Assembly: GCA_050300015.1 (NCBI GenBank)
Contig: JBNKWZ010000004.1
Location: 62,001 to 126,000 of the forward strand
Length of the DNA: 64,000 nucleotides
Direction: 5' to 3'
DNA from: CAYZQH01 sp050300015
GTDB taxonomy: Bacteria > Pseudomonadota > Gammaproteobacteria > Pseudomonadales > Cellvibrionaceae
Shown here: positions 7,713 through 17,155 of the stretch, in pieces
Layout of the letters: the number at the start of each line of letters is the position of its first letter
How positions within the stretch are numbered: position 1 is the stretch's first letter
The notes under the pieces: generated by a model
Database searches by the model: none
Seen by the model: the letters and a program-made list of their open reading frames with translations, nothing else
What the model was told of the DNA's origin: nothing
Position numbers and translations under genes: made by a program

Positions 7713-10184
7713 TTAGCTATTGACTGGCACCTTTTTTTTATTAATCGACTCCTGCTGCAGTGCCTCGATTTGCTCTAAGGCTTCATCTAAACGCTCATCC
7801 GATGAGGATTCCTTTTTCAACTCTACCAGATGGCGCGCCTTGTCGAATTTTTTAAATTCACAGTACATCATGGCGCGATAAATAATGGTTTCAACTTCAT
7901 CGTATTCATCACCTTCCAAATGGTCCAGCTCATCAAGCTCCATGGTTACAAAGGCATCATTCGGCGCATAACCGGTCATGCCATCGTATTGCGCCATTTT
8001 CTCTGCGATGGAATTTTTCAATTCTTCATCGCTACGACGAACCTTTTCATTCACTTGTGTTTTGTCTTCTACTGCTTCATCCGCATCCTCAGCGTTTAAC
8101 GCGGTTTTCACCTCACGGGCATCGCCACTGGGCAATTCATTGGTCATACCCTCTATAACGGATTCGTCCAACTCACCACCAGAATCGGTTAAGAAATCAT
8201 CATCCAGTTCTAGATTACCAAACTCATCTTGCAGGTCATCCAGTGCGCCTTCCAGCTCTGGGTCAATCTCATCCATGGAAGCTTTTTCACCCAGCCAATC
8301 TTGAGAGAAATCTTCTGTGATCACTGTGGATTCCTCGATATCCGAAGATCCATCAAACCTTTCCTTTGAGATAGCTTTCACAAGAGTTACATCTTCTTCA
8401 TCCTGCCCGACCACTTGAGTGATGTCTTCCTCAAGGCCCATACCATCGTCAAGGTCTGCTGCCCCTTCGAATTCGCCATCACCGTCCAAGTCTTCAAGGA
8501 TCATATTGTCGAGGTCTTCAAAGGCCTCTTCAATTTCTTCGGCGGAAATCGGCATGGATTCCGACAGCGCCATATCGTCTTCAAGCTGACCAATACTAGG
8601 CTCTACATCCAAAGCATTGAGCGGCGGTAATTCCTCTGCCTCAGCCCCACCTTTAATGGGTGTTTTGACCATTTTACGGTAGTAGAACAACATTGCAGAA
8701 AACAGTGCCGCCAAAATACCGCCGACAATAAACAAAATGGTAATCAACTGTGAACGCTTCTCACTATTTTGGTCCACAATGGCCTCAACGCCTTGTGGCT
8801 CCACTTCAATAATGGCTTGCTCGTTGGGCTCTTCAACCGCCACACTGTCTTGATTGTTATTTAGCTCACGCAACAACTCTTGTTTCGTGAGGTCACTGTC
8901 ACTGTCGCTGTCGCCCTGTGAATCGCCAACCACCACAGGCGCTTCAATGCCAATAGTTTCAAACATGGCTTCGGTCTCAGGTTCCAGTGGCGGCACTTCT
9001 TCGCCATTCGTTAATTTAGCTTGCAGATCTTGAATTTGTTTCTGCTGCAAAATCACCAGCTCGCGCATGGTGGTCACATACTCAGAACTCTCCACCTTCT
9101 CCAATTGCGAACGTAAATTTTCGTTCTCACGTGACAACATATCAATCAGCTCACGCGTGCGGTCATCTGTATTGGCACTCACAGTCATCAACCCGCGCAC
9201 ATCCTCAGACACCGCCACGTCCGCAGAAGGCGCATCAGCATTTACTTCAGGGTCGGCCAATTCTTCACTCGCCACTGCCACGGCTGCTGGTGCTTCAGAG
9301 ATATCTTCCAGTGGCGCTTTTTCTTCTGATGCGGCATTTCGCAATGCCTCTAAATCGGGCATTCTTAACGTTGCGCCTGCAATCAAGCGATCCATATCAT
9401 TGTTGATAAAGGCTTCTGGATTGTTGGTAAGCAACCATTCGTTCATATTGTTGATGGTTTCGGACGTTCCCGACACCCAACGCGCAGAGATTTTCGATAG
9501 ACTATCACCGCGTTTAACTTTGTATTCCCCCTCGCTGGTCTCTAGCGGTTTAGCTTGTAGCTCTCGAACCGGAGTAATACGCGAGTTGGAGGCGACTGAT
9601 TCAGGCCTTGCCTGGGCCGCAACACTGGGTTTTGGCGTTTCATTCCGCTCACGCACAGGTGTGCTAATCACAGGGGGTGGATCCAACAAGATGGGGTATT
9701 CACGATAGATCACACCCGTGGGCCAGCGCAGCTCCAACAGCAAAGAAAGGTAAGGCTCTTTTACCGACTCCTCGGTGAGCACTTCCACAAAGACGTTACC
9801 ATCCCGCTCTACCACTTCTACATTTAAGCGATGGACACCGTAGTAGACATCTGCGCCCATGTTCACGGCTTCTTCCTGCCCCACGGGGCGCACCAATAGG
9901 TTATTCACCTCAACGTCACTGCTGACGTTAATCAAATCCACTTTGGCTCGAAGCGGCTGACCAATATAGGACTGAGCACTGATATCACCCAGGCCAAGTG
10001 CCATGGCCAACGACGAAACAGTACCTAGAGCAAGCCCACTCGCGGCCAATACCCATTTACGAACCGCAGAACGGCTAGTTTGCTCCACCATCACAGAGAG
10101 GGGTTTTTTGGCTACAGCTCTGACCATAGCATCCTTACTGATGGCCGCTTCTTGGCCATTGTTATTGGTAACAAATCGCTTCAC
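7713..10184 (-). CDS. fimV: FimV/HubP polar landmark protein
   Basis: An 823-residue inner-membrane protein. The N-terminus has a long signal or anchor region ending near residue 63, then the FimV N-terminal domain (LGLGDISAQSYIGQPLRAKV onward, to about 165). A LysM peptidoglycan-binding module (YKVKRGDSLSKISARW) lies near 220-285, followed by a coiled-coil stretch (about 340-395), a transmembrane helix at about 479-504, and a very acidic cytoplasmic part ending in the helical FimV C-terminal segment. FimV/HubP proteins mark the cell pole for type IV pili, flagella and chromosome partition factors. Length and order of parts are normal. It is a monocistronic minus-strand gene with a 400-bp upstream region. 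Confidence 0.93.
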   Translation of the reverse strand: MKRFVTNNNGQEAAISKDAMVRAVAKKPLSVMVEQTSRSAVRKWVLAASGLALGTVSSLAMALGLGDISAQSYIGQPLRAKVDLINVSSDVEVNNLLVRPVGQEEAVNMGADVYYGVHRLNVEVVERDGNVFVEVLTEESVKEPYLSLLLELRWPTGVIYREYPILLDPPPVISTPVRERNETPKPSVAAQARPESVASNSRITPVRELQAKPLETSEGEYKVKRGDSLSKISARWVSGTSETINNMNEWLLTNNPEAFINNDMDRLIAGATLRMPDLEALRNAASEEKAPLEDISEAPAAVAVASEELADPEVNADAPSADVAVSEDVRGLMTVSANTDDRTRELIDMLSRENENLRSQLEKVESSEYVTTMRELVILQQKQIQDLQAKLTNGEEVPPLEPETEAMFETIGIEAPVVVGDSQGDSDSDSDLTKQELLRELNNNQDSVAVEEPNEQAIIEVEPQGVEAIVDQNSEKRSQLITILFIVGGILAALFSAMLFYYRKMVKTPIKGGAEAEELPPLNALDVEPSIGQLEDDMALSESMPISAEEIEEAFEDLDNMILEDLDGDGEFEGAADLDDGMGLEEDITQVVGQDEEDVTLVKAISKERFDGSSDIEESTVITEDFSQDWLGEKASMDEIDPELEGALDDLQDEFGNLELDDDFLTDSGGELDESVIEGMTNELPSGDAREVKTALNAEDADEAVEDKTQVNEKVRRSDEELKNSIAEKMAQYDGMTGYAPNDAFVTMELDELDHLEGDEYDEVETIIYRAMMYCEFKKFDKARHLVELKKESSSDERLDEALEQIEALQQESINKKKVPVNS

Positions 10185-10581
10185 GAAAATACCTCTTATT
10201 GTTGTATCTCAGCCCCAAATTGCGCTGGCGGGCAGGGGAACTCATAAATCAACTGGCGTCAATTTATACAATTTCTGTTTTTTATGCTACAGAAATGTTT
10301 ATTTTTTGACCTTTTTTAGTATGTTATTTGAACAGGTCGTATTTTTTTAAACCATATTGCTCTATGTCTCTGGCCGGGCTTGGGCCTTTGCGCTGCCTAC
10401 AAAACCGGCGAATTATACCCCCAAAACGCTGCCAATTAACACTAAAACGCCAGAAACGGGGACAATATCACGGATTATTGACACTTTAGAGCCGGACGGT
10501 TCACGCCCCTAACCGTCAGCACCATTGCACAGATCCCCCTCCCCCATCAAAATAGCGACCCCACCACCTAAGAAGGCACCT
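10185..10581. other. Divergent intergenic region upstream of fimV
   Basis: 397 bp with a T-rich centre. Apart from the inverted repeat at 10271-10296 no feature was recognised. A TTG upstream of 10582 would extend the next gene, but the ATG at 10582 is preferred. Confidence 0.5.
10271..10296. promoter_or_regulatory. Perfect 8-bp inverted repeat upstream of fimV
   Basis: ATTTCTGT and ACAGAAAT separated by 10 bases, 87 bp before the fimV start. The half-sites resemble a LexA box, but the spacing is CTGT-N10-ACAG instead of N8, so a different regulator or a simple hairpin is more likely. Confidence 0.35.
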
Positions 10582-10980
10582 ATGGAAGACGTAATAGAGC
10601 AGTTGCAACAATTTGCAGAAAAAGTTCCAGTCCCCCTCGATCTACCCACCGAGGACGACTTACTCAATGTGGAGGAAGCACTGCTGTTGCAGCTTCCTAA
10701 GGAATACCGCACCTTTTTGCTGTCGGTCAGCGACCTAGTGATCGGCTCGCTGGAGCCAGCCACAGCAGCTGATCCTCAATCCCACACATATATCCCAGAA
10801 CTGGCGGCTACGGCTTGGGACGAGGGGCTGCCGAGATATCTCATTCCCATTTGCGTCACGGGCCCATTGGTTTACGCCATTGATCCCGATGGGCAAGTCA
10901 GTACCTGGCAAGGCGCCACGCAGCGCCCCGAACTCTGGGAATCTGTTTGGGAATGGGCCGCCGCGCGGTGGCGCCCCTAA
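10582..10980 (+). CDS. SMI1/KNR4 (SUKH) family protein
   Basis: A 132-residue acidic protein. The pattern of a leading helix, PTEDDLLNVEEALLLQLPKEYR (a variant of the SUKH motif), an LPRYLIPI segment and a terminal WESVWEWAA helix fits the SMI1/KNR4 fold. The ATG at 10582 follows an AGAAGG ribosome site; an in-frame TTG at 10525 has none. SUKH proteins often neutralise contact-dependent or type VI toxins, but single copies next to no toxin are also common, and no toxin gene is adjacent here. Role unknown. Confidence 0.7.
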   Translation: MEDVIEQLQQFAEKVPVPLDLPTEDDLLNVEEALLLQLPKEYRTFLLSVSDLVIGSLEPATAADPQSHTYIPELAATAWDEGLPRYLIPICVTGPLVYAIDPDGQVSTWQGATQRPELWESVWEWAAARWRP

Positions 10981-11356
10981 CTTGCAAGAGCCCGCGCGAG
11001 CAAGCTTGCTCCACGCAAACCGCCATTCCGCCGAAAAACCCTCCGTGCAACGTCCTCTACAGATTTTGAGGGCTTGTAACACACCTTTTTTGTCTTGCTC
11101 AGGGAAATGCTGCCATTGGTCGCCGACTGGTGGCAGTGTGCCATACCGGCCAGCCATGCCTAAGGCACCACAGCCCGCTGATTCAGCCCAAAAATGTCAG
11201 TTTCAGACAAACTTTAGTTTGAACCAGCTCTCATTTATGGCAAATAACACTCGTTCTTAAACCTATCAGATTAAGTTGTCATAAGCCTGGAGTGTTGGAG
11301 AAATCACTGCTGTATTTAAAGGCAGGTTTTTCAATATCCAACACACAGGAGTGAGT
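10981..11356. other. Intergenic region, no gene seen
   Basis: 376 bp ahead of the outer-membrane barrel gene. It contains a GAGCAAGCTTGCTC palindrome just after the SUKH gene and a CAAACTTTAGTTTG inverted repeat near 11212. No clear terminator or promoter could be assigned. Confidence 0.5.
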
Positions 11357-12673
11357 GTGAAACAAATAGCAATCCTTTCCTTGTGCGTAGTAGGCAGCCT
11401 AGCGCACGCCAACGCCGTTGTACTGAACCCGGGCGATACATTGACCACGGGCTCCAGTCCCAATTACTACTCCCTGTTTGCGGCGCACCACAATCCGGCC
11501 AACGCGTTTTTTATGGTAAACGAAAAAGAGCAGTTTAGATTCGCCTACTCACCCACCTTTGGGTTTGGCACAGAGCTTGGCGATGTGAGTAACTTCGCCG
11601 ATGAAATTGACGAGCTGATCGACATTCTGGATGACCCATCCCTAACGGATGATGGCGTGGAAGAGACCCTGGATCACTTTAACGATGTACTAAAGGAGGT
11701 GGGTGAAGAAGGTTATATCAAGATCAACACTGGCCTCTCAATGCCCTTATTTCCCATGGTATGGAAACCTAATTTTTTCTCGGGCGCGATTGTGGCGGAA
11801 TTTGATATCAATACCCAGATTAGCGCCACCATTCTAGACGATGAGCTGACCTTTGATGACCAAAACCAAAGCTTTAGCACCGCCTCTTCCGCCTATATCA
11901 AAAGCGGTATTCAAAAGCGGTTTGCCTTGGGCTACGCGCAGGAGCTTTTTAACAAAAACAAGTTCGAGCGCTGGGGGGGGCAGCTTTACGGAGGCGTTAA
12001 AGTCAACTTGATCAGCCTCGAACTCAGTAAGCAGGTGATGGTTTTAGAAAACTTGGATGGCAAAGACATTCAAGACACCATGGAAGACGAATACGATAAC
12101 AACCTAGAGGCCACAGCCAATGTGGGCTTGGACGCGGGCTTATTGTGGGTTACACCAAAATATCGTGCAGGATTTACCATCACCAATATCAATTCCCCCG
12201 AATTTGATTATGGTTCCATTGGCGTCAACTGCTCTCAATACGCAGAGAGTAGCGTACAGCGTAATAATTGTGATGCGGCCTACTATTTCGGCGCCCAACT
12301 GGGTGACATCCAGCTAAAAGAAAAGCACACCAAACATCCCACAGCTACTATCGACGGGACTTATTATTTCAGCTCTCGGTTTATGGTGACAAGCTCCTTA
12401 GAGCTCGCCGCCTACGACGACCTTGTAGGTACCGAAAACCAGTGGCTACATGTGGCAACCACTTACCTGCCGGACTCCTATCTCATACCCGGCATTCGCG
12501 CCGGCTATCACAAAAATTTGGCAGGTTCAAAAATATCCAGTCTCTCGTTAGGCACAACCTTGTTTGGTGTGTTCACGTTCGACCTGGAAGTGGCCTTGGA
12601 TAACATTAAAGTGGATGGTTCTAGCGCACCTCGCACCACTGGATTCGCCTTAGGATTTCAAGAGAAGTTTTAA
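11357..12673 (+). CDS. TraF_2-type outer-membrane beta-barrel protein
   Basis: About 438 residues with a cleavable signal peptide (MKQIAILSLCVVGSLAHANA). The mature start (SLFAAHHNPANAFFMVN) and the alternating barrel-like strands ending in a terminal F match the family databases label 'conjugal transfer protein TraF' (TraF_2), found widely on chromosomes and unrelated in practice to conjugation. The frame opens with a GTG at 11351, but that codon overlaps the AGGAG ribosome site, so the GTG at 11357 is chosen. A lipoprotein gene follows after 45 bp on the same strand, suggesting that the two work together in the envelope. Function unknown. Confidence 0.7.
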   Translation: MKQIAILSLCVVGSLAHANAVVLNPGDTLTTGSSPNYYSLFAAHHNPANAFFMVNEKEQFRFAYSPTFGFGTELGDVSNFADEIDELIDILDDPSLTDDGVEETLDHFNDVLKEVGEEGYIKINTGLSMPLFPMVWKPNFFSGAIVAEFDINTQISATILDDELTFDDQNQSFSTASSAYIKSGIQKRFALGYAQELFNKNKFERWGGQLYGGVKVNLISLELSKQVMVLENLDGKDIQDTMEDEYDNNLEATANVGLDAGLLWVTPKYRAGFTITNINSPEFDYGSIGVNCSQYAESSVQRNNCDAAYYFGAQLGDIQLKEKHTKHPTATIDGTYYFSSRFMVTSSLELAAYDDLVGTENQWLHVATTYLPDSYLIPGIRAGYHKNLAGSKISSLSLGTTLFGVFTFDLEVALDNIKVDGSSAPRTTGFALGFQEKF

Positions 12674-12718
12674 CTCGCAAGCATGCTTGTTGAATGGCTA
12701 AACACCGGAGTATCAACA

Positions 12719-14443
12719 ATGAAACAGTATCAAAATTTTTATTCATCTAAACTCTTACCATGGGCGCCCATTACGCTGGCAGCCAGCCTTGTTGCTTGTG
12801 GCGGCACTGGGCAAGACATCGGTAAGCGGCAAGCCTTCTCACAAACCTTCCAAGGCGTGGCCGTCGATGGCTATGTCGCGCGTTCGCTGGTGTTTCTGGA
12901 CTATGACAATAACGGTACCCGTGACCCATGGGAGCCTTCAGCGTTTACCGACAATGATGGGTACTATTCTTACAACCCCAAGACCAACACCAATTATTGC
13001 CGTGTAAATGCTCCCGCCAGCGAACAAATTTACTGTTTGGTCTCCACGCGCCCCATAGACAATGCTGTCATTCGCGTTGACGGAGGCTATGACGTATTAA
13101 CGGGTGAACCTTTTCTCGGACAAATGAGTCGTCGTCAATCGGTATCACAAAATCAAGATACCGTTGAAAGCGTTGTTTCGCCTCTTACGTCGTTGTTAAC
13201 CAACCTTTCCACGTCAGAAGAGCGTACTCGGGTGCTCGCGTCACTGGATATATCAGAAAGTGACTTAGACGTGGACTACCTCAACACCGATGGCTCTGAC
13301 GGAATAAACATGGGCCTGTTAAACAAAGCTGTTAAAGTCCATAAAGTGGTCACTGTTTTGTCTGACCGAGTGAGGGATACTTACCCCGAAATTGGTACGG
13401 CACTGGGTACACCTAACGATTTAAGTGCACTGGTCTATAAAAATTTAGCGAACACTCTGCACATGCAAGAATCAAGTTTGGACACCGTACTGTCCGATAC
13501 CACTGCGTTATCAGGCGTCACCCTACAAACAGAAGCCGACACGCGCGTGATATACGACAATCGAAATCTAGACTTACCGCCGCTCAACCCCACAGGCAAT
13601 GCCTTACCTGACTATTTACGCTCCTCAGAACACGCTGCCAATGTGGTCAATATTGTGAATCGTGTATTAAATGCAGATGACAACACGACGAACCGCACGA
13701 ACCTGAACGGACGCGCTCGAGCGATCGAGTCCTATGTTATTAAAGCGGTTGAAGAGACTTCAGTAGCCGATACCACCATTGAAAATGTTGTAAACTTCTT
13801 CTCAAGAGAAGACAACAACGACTTGGTCGATGCCTTAATTCAATCCCTCTCGGAAGAAAGCGCAGATTTATCCAGCCTCGTTCGAAACGACTTTGTCGGT
13901 GATGACTTTGACTCCAGTGACGACATTACCAATGCATCACAATTGCCCGAAGGCACACAAGCATTCAGCTACATTGCCGGCAAGCAGCTCCATGTGTCCG
14001 ACTTAGACATGGGCTGGGCACCTAACAATTTAAAAGATTCTGAAGTGATAGCCTTTTTCAGCGGAGATACCGAAGCCACCAACGGCGAGTTTGTGGCCTG
14101 TGTTAAATACATTGATGGTGCCGATACCAGCGGTTCTTTGGGCGAAGGCAACACGCGAGGAGAATTAGTATCGGGCTACTGGAGCTTACTGGGCGCCAAT
14201 GCCAACAATGGAGAATCTTATAGCTTACTACTGACTTTGAATTTCCTGGGGGCTACCTATCAAGCCATCATGAAACCAGCGGGGACCACCGTCGAACAAG
14301 ACGTGGAATACAGCGCATTTCGTTTTGATTACGGCGATGAAATTCGCACCTGGTACAGCACTGATGGCCTTACCACTACAGCTGCAGAACCCACCACCAA
14401 CGCGGATTGCGAACGCCTGCTCCCCTCTCGTGTCGGTTTATAA
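12719..14443 (+). CDS. Secreted lipoprotein with a carboxypeptidase-regulatory-like N-terminal domain
   Basis: 574 residues. A lipobox LVAC gives a lipidated Cys27, followed by GGTG; Gly after Cys favours outer-membrane sorting. Residues 45-85 (VAVDGYVARSLVFLDYDNNG, then EPSAFTDNDGYYSY) look like a SdrD B-like or carboxypeptidase-regulatory beta-sandwich with a calcium-type DYDNNG loop. The rest is helical (about 150-390) and then beta-rich with no recognised domain. The start at 12719 is preferred over an in-frame ATG at 12683, because only the later one places the signal peptide at the N-terminus and has an upstream CGGAG. It is a likely operon partner of the barrel gene. Function unknown. 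Confidence 0.75.
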   Translation: MKQYQNFYSSKLLPWAPITLAASLVACGGTGQDIGKRQAFSQTFQGVAVDGYVARSLVFLDYDNNGTRDPWEPSAFTDNDGYYSYNPKTNTNYCRVNAPASEQIYCLVSTRPIDNAVIRVDGGYDVLTGEPFLGQMSRRQSVSQNQDTVESVVSPLTSLLTNLSTSEERTRVLASLDISESDLDVDYLNTDGSDGINMGLLNKAVKVHKVVTVLSDRVRDTYPEIGTALGTPNDLSALVYKNLANTLHMQESSLDTVLSDTTALSGVTLQTEADTRVIYDNRNLDLPPLNPTGNALPDYLRSSEHAANVVNIVNRVLNADDNTTNRTNLNGRARAIESYVIKAVEETSVADTTIENVVNFFSREDNNDLVDALIQSLSEESADLSSLVRNDFVGDDFDSSDDITNASQLPEGTQAFSYIAGKQLHVSDLDMGWAPNNLKDSEVIAFFSGDTEATNGEFVACVKYIDGADTSGSLGEGNTRGELVSGYWSLLGANANNGESYSLLLTLNFLGATYQAIMKPAGTTVEQDVEYSAFRFDYGDEIRTWYSTDGLTTTAAEPTTNADCERLLPSRVGL

Positions 14444-14462
14444 AACAGCATTCAATCCAATC

Positions 14463-14491
14463 AAAAAGGGCGCTTACCAGCGCCCTTTTTT
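14463..14491. terminator. Bidirectional terminator
   Basis: AAAAAGGGCGC, short loop, GCGCCCTTTTTTC between the convergent lipoprotein and methyltransferase genes. Confidence 0.88.
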
Positions 14492-14509
14492 CTGTCGAAT
14501 AAAACCTCG

Positions 14510-15310
14510 CTAACTCCGTTGTAAGACAAGCAACTGGTTGTGCGTAGTGTTGTTCCAGCCTCGTTGCGCAATATTCATGTACTTGATGAACTCCCGAGAT
14601 TTAGGAAACCTTTTGGGGTCCAGCTGGCGCAGTTTTTTTATCCAGCAGTTGATCGTAGCCTTATAAGAACTAGAGTGCTCTAACATGGCGCTCACTTTCA
14701 ACCCGACTTGCTGTGCTTGTTTAAGCTGCTCCTCCAACGACAATATCTCTGCAAATCCAAAAACCCCCTCTTGCACAAATCGAGTTGCAGGCTTTTCAGC
14801 GTGTTTAATGTATTCCGCATTGGATATAAAAAAAGTATCTTCAATAAGAATACAGCCGTTAGGTGTAAGCATTTTTCGCATACGTGCCAATTGCTCAGAC
14901 TTCTGGCTCAAATGACAATAAGAGCCAATTAACACAATCACATCCAACAACGGTCCATCATAATTAAGGCTCTCAAAGGTACTGGTAACCAGCCGAGCAG
15001 AATCAGGCTTAAAATTCTTTATATAGTCATTCTGCACACGGCTAGGCGACACGCCGCAATAATGTGCATTGATGCCACGCTCCAATAACCGCTTCAACAG
15101 TGCGCCCCACCCCGGGCCAACTTCGAGCACACGAGCGCCATTGGTTATGCCGCCCATATCAATAATGGTATCGAGCATTCGGCGTGTGGCAACCGCTAAA
15201 TCTTCTCCAGGCTTTTCAAATAGTCCGCTGGTATATTTCATATAAGGGTCTAGAAATTGTTGGAAAAAATCGACCTCTAAATCGTAATGCTTTACGGTTT
15301 CATTGAGCAT
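14510..15310 (-). CDS. Class I SAM-dependent methyltransferase, cyclopropane-synthase-like
   Basis: 266 residues. Motif I is clear (ARVLEVGPGWGALLKRLLER, residues about 60-80), and the preceding DPYMKYTSGLFEKPGE resembles the cyclopropane fatty acid/mycolic acid synthase group, though the protein lacks the long N-terminal part of a true Cfa. A second conserved stretch (DVIVLIGSYCHL) replaces motif II. The gene overlaps the upstream hydrolase by 11 bp, so the pair is translationally coupled. The substrate may be a lipid or small acid made or released by the hydrolase; that is inference only. Confidence 0.8.
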   Translation of the reverse strand: MLNETVKHYDLEVDFFQQFLDPYMKYTSGLFEKPGEDLAVATRRMLDTIIDMGGITNGARVLEVGPGWGALLKRLLERGINAHYCGVSPSRVQNDYIKNFKPDSARLVTSTFESLNYDGPLLDVIVLIGSYCHLSQKSEQLARMRKMLTPNGCILIEDTFFISNAEYIKHAEKPATRFVQEGVFGFAEILSLEEQLKQAQQVGLKVSAMLEHSSSYKATINCWIKKLRQLDPKRFPKSREFIKYMNIAQRGWNNTTHNQLLVLQRS

Positions 15311-16124
15311 GGCAGACGCCTCCCCTTTTTATGACACTCGAGTACAACTTGCGATCCTGCCTAATAGCATTTAAATGTGACGCATTGTGAAACAACGTGA
15401 AGTACTTATTGGGAGAATTGACCGAACGATAAAGCACTTGCATTTCTTCTGCCGTGGTATAGGTATCGTTTTCACAAGCCAGAAATTCAATTCGGATATC
15501 CCCTCTCGAAAACTCCTTGAAAACTTTGTCGACTTTCATGTCACGCACGAACGGCAAACGTAAAATCTCTAAAACGGCCACCAAGGCGCGGGCGCTCGGC
15601 CAGCGTTTCCAGTAGCTCATTAAACTTCTATTAACGTTCTCCAAGATCAACGTAGCATTTTGAGGAAGGTACTCGGCGGCTCGTATGATATGAAACGCCC
15701 CGAAACTTGCACCATGCAGCACCACCCGTTTGTTGACAAAACGTTGCTCAACCCACTCAACAACGGCGCGCGCATCTTTCCAGTAAAAAAGATCAATGGC
15801 CTCCGATTCGCCGAAACCATTAAAGTCAAAAAAAACGACTGTGGCTCCACAGGTCAAATACGCTTTCGCACGCTCCGTTTCGGTGAAAAAGTATTTCGCT
15901 TTTTTGGACAGTGGGTGCGCCAGCACTACCACTGAGCTGGAATCGCATTGGCACGTCAGCTGGTCGTCAGACGGTGATAGCACACACACACTGAGCTGCT
16001 TACCATCGCGCGCGATCTTAAACGTTTCAAGAATTCCCTGTGATGCACAACGCTTTATCCAGATGGATCGAGGAGAACTTTGTAAGCCTTTAAAGAACCA
16101 ACCTTGCAATAACGCCGTCACCAT
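15300..16124 (-). CDS. Alpha/beta hydrolase (serine hydrolase)
   Basis: 274 residues of the alpha/beta-hydrolase fold. The nucleophile elbow is GASFG (in VVLHGASFGAFHI), with likely acid CENDTYT and base FHNASHLNAI near the end. Residues 85-100 (TVVFFDFNGFGESEA) form the usual strand-turn before the elbow. The N-terminus (MVTALLQGWFFKGLQ) is not a clear signal peptide. It is upstream of and overlaps the methyltransferase gene by 11 bp. The substrate is unknown; acyl ester or thioester hydrolysis would fit the family. Confidence 0.8.
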   Translation of the reverse strand: MVTALLQGWFFKGLQSSPRSIWIKRCASQGILETFKIARDGKQLSVCVLSPSDDQLTCQCDSSSVVVLAHPLSKKAKYFFTETERAKAYLTCGATVVFFDFNGFGESEAIDLFYWKDARAVVEWVEQRFVNKRVVLHGASFGAFHIIRAAEYLPQNATLILENVNRSLMSYWKRWPSARALVAVLEILRLPFVRDMKVDKVFKEFSRGDIRIEFLACENDTYTTAEEMQVLYRSVNSPNKYFTLFHNASHLNAIRQDRKLYSSVIKRGGVCHAQ

Positions 16125-17078
16125 AACCAGGCCTGCAAAAATATGATTGTGCTGTTTCTTTTCAAAAAATCAAAACGGCATATCACTTTGGATTTTGATT
16201 TCGCTTCCCGATAAAAATACTCGGTGAAAAATCTGGGGTCAAGCGAAATTTTGATTAATCACTGAATACTCGAAAAACAACTCAAAAGTCGTCGAACTAA
16301 TTTACGACTTTCACCTTCCTCTTGTGATTTTTACTCCGGTCTACTTATTGAATGCCAAAATCGCATTAAGCATTTAAACTAAAACGACCAAGCCATACCC
16401 CACTCAACAGCGAGGTGCCTACGACTAAAAGTGTAAACATCCGATAAACGGGCAATACCCAGACACATAACCCACCCCGAAAAATAGTTAACATATGCAG
16501 GATACAACACCTTAAAGCGCACTTATAACACCCAAGCCAACGATTAGTTTATAAACACTTACTATCACCAAACCGCCTACAAAGGCAAGAATCTCGCAAG
16601 ACTGAGCATCACGCACCCACTCAACCCTCATTATTGAGAAACGGTGAATACGTTATGATTTTGGAAGATAGGCGGCAAAAAGACTTCATCCACCAAATGT
16701 TCTTTAGCTCACGTTTTTTACAACCCCTGCGTCTCAGTTCCAACCATATCTATGACGCCTTCGAGTTATCGGCTTCGTTTACCAAGCGGCTAATGTAAAA
16801 ACCAAAGTTATCCACCTTCACATATCCCGGCTTTAACCCAGCGCCTAGAACCAACTTTACAGCAGCGTAATGTGGGCAAGCCTCCATGACTAAAACAAGG
16901 AAAACGGTGAAATAGCTTCGATTAGCGCCAACAACGGTTAGACTATTCCAGCGTCGACAATATAGGCCTCCACCGACATCTATTCATCTGGCAATAAGTT
17001 AGATCTCCTATCTGTTTTATTGCACCGCCTAAAAAGTCTGGCGCTGATGCGTGAATGAACTGGCATTTTATGGGCTTT

Positions 17079-17098
17079 CATTGGCGTCAACGCCAATG
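17079..17098. repeat. 20-bp palindrome
   Basis: CATTGGCGT, centre CA, ACGCCAATG: nine perfectly paired bases each side. It has no T-run, so it is not a classic terminator. It abuts the decayed family-1 repeat copy. Confidence 0.7.
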
Positions 17099-17099
17099 A

Positions 17100-17155
17100 T
17101 GGGTCATCCTTGCCCTGACCATTAACCCAACAACATTCCTGCCGGATTAATAACT
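17100..17155 (+). repeat. Decayed copy of MITE-like family 1
   Basis: The order of words matches the better copies: CCTTG, then CATTAACCCAACA, a 10-base gap, and GGATTAAT. Identity is low and no full terminal repeat can be drawn, so this is the weakest of the five copies. Confidence 0.4.

Noticed and set aside
9067..9708. 213-codon plus-strand frame inside fimV
   Set aside because: It is wholly antisense to fimV and serine-rich only because it mirrors Glu/Ala-rich coding sequence.
11357..12673. Evidence of a conjugation system from the name TraF
   Set aside because: The TraF_2 family label is historical. There are no other transfer genes, relaxase or oriT in the window.
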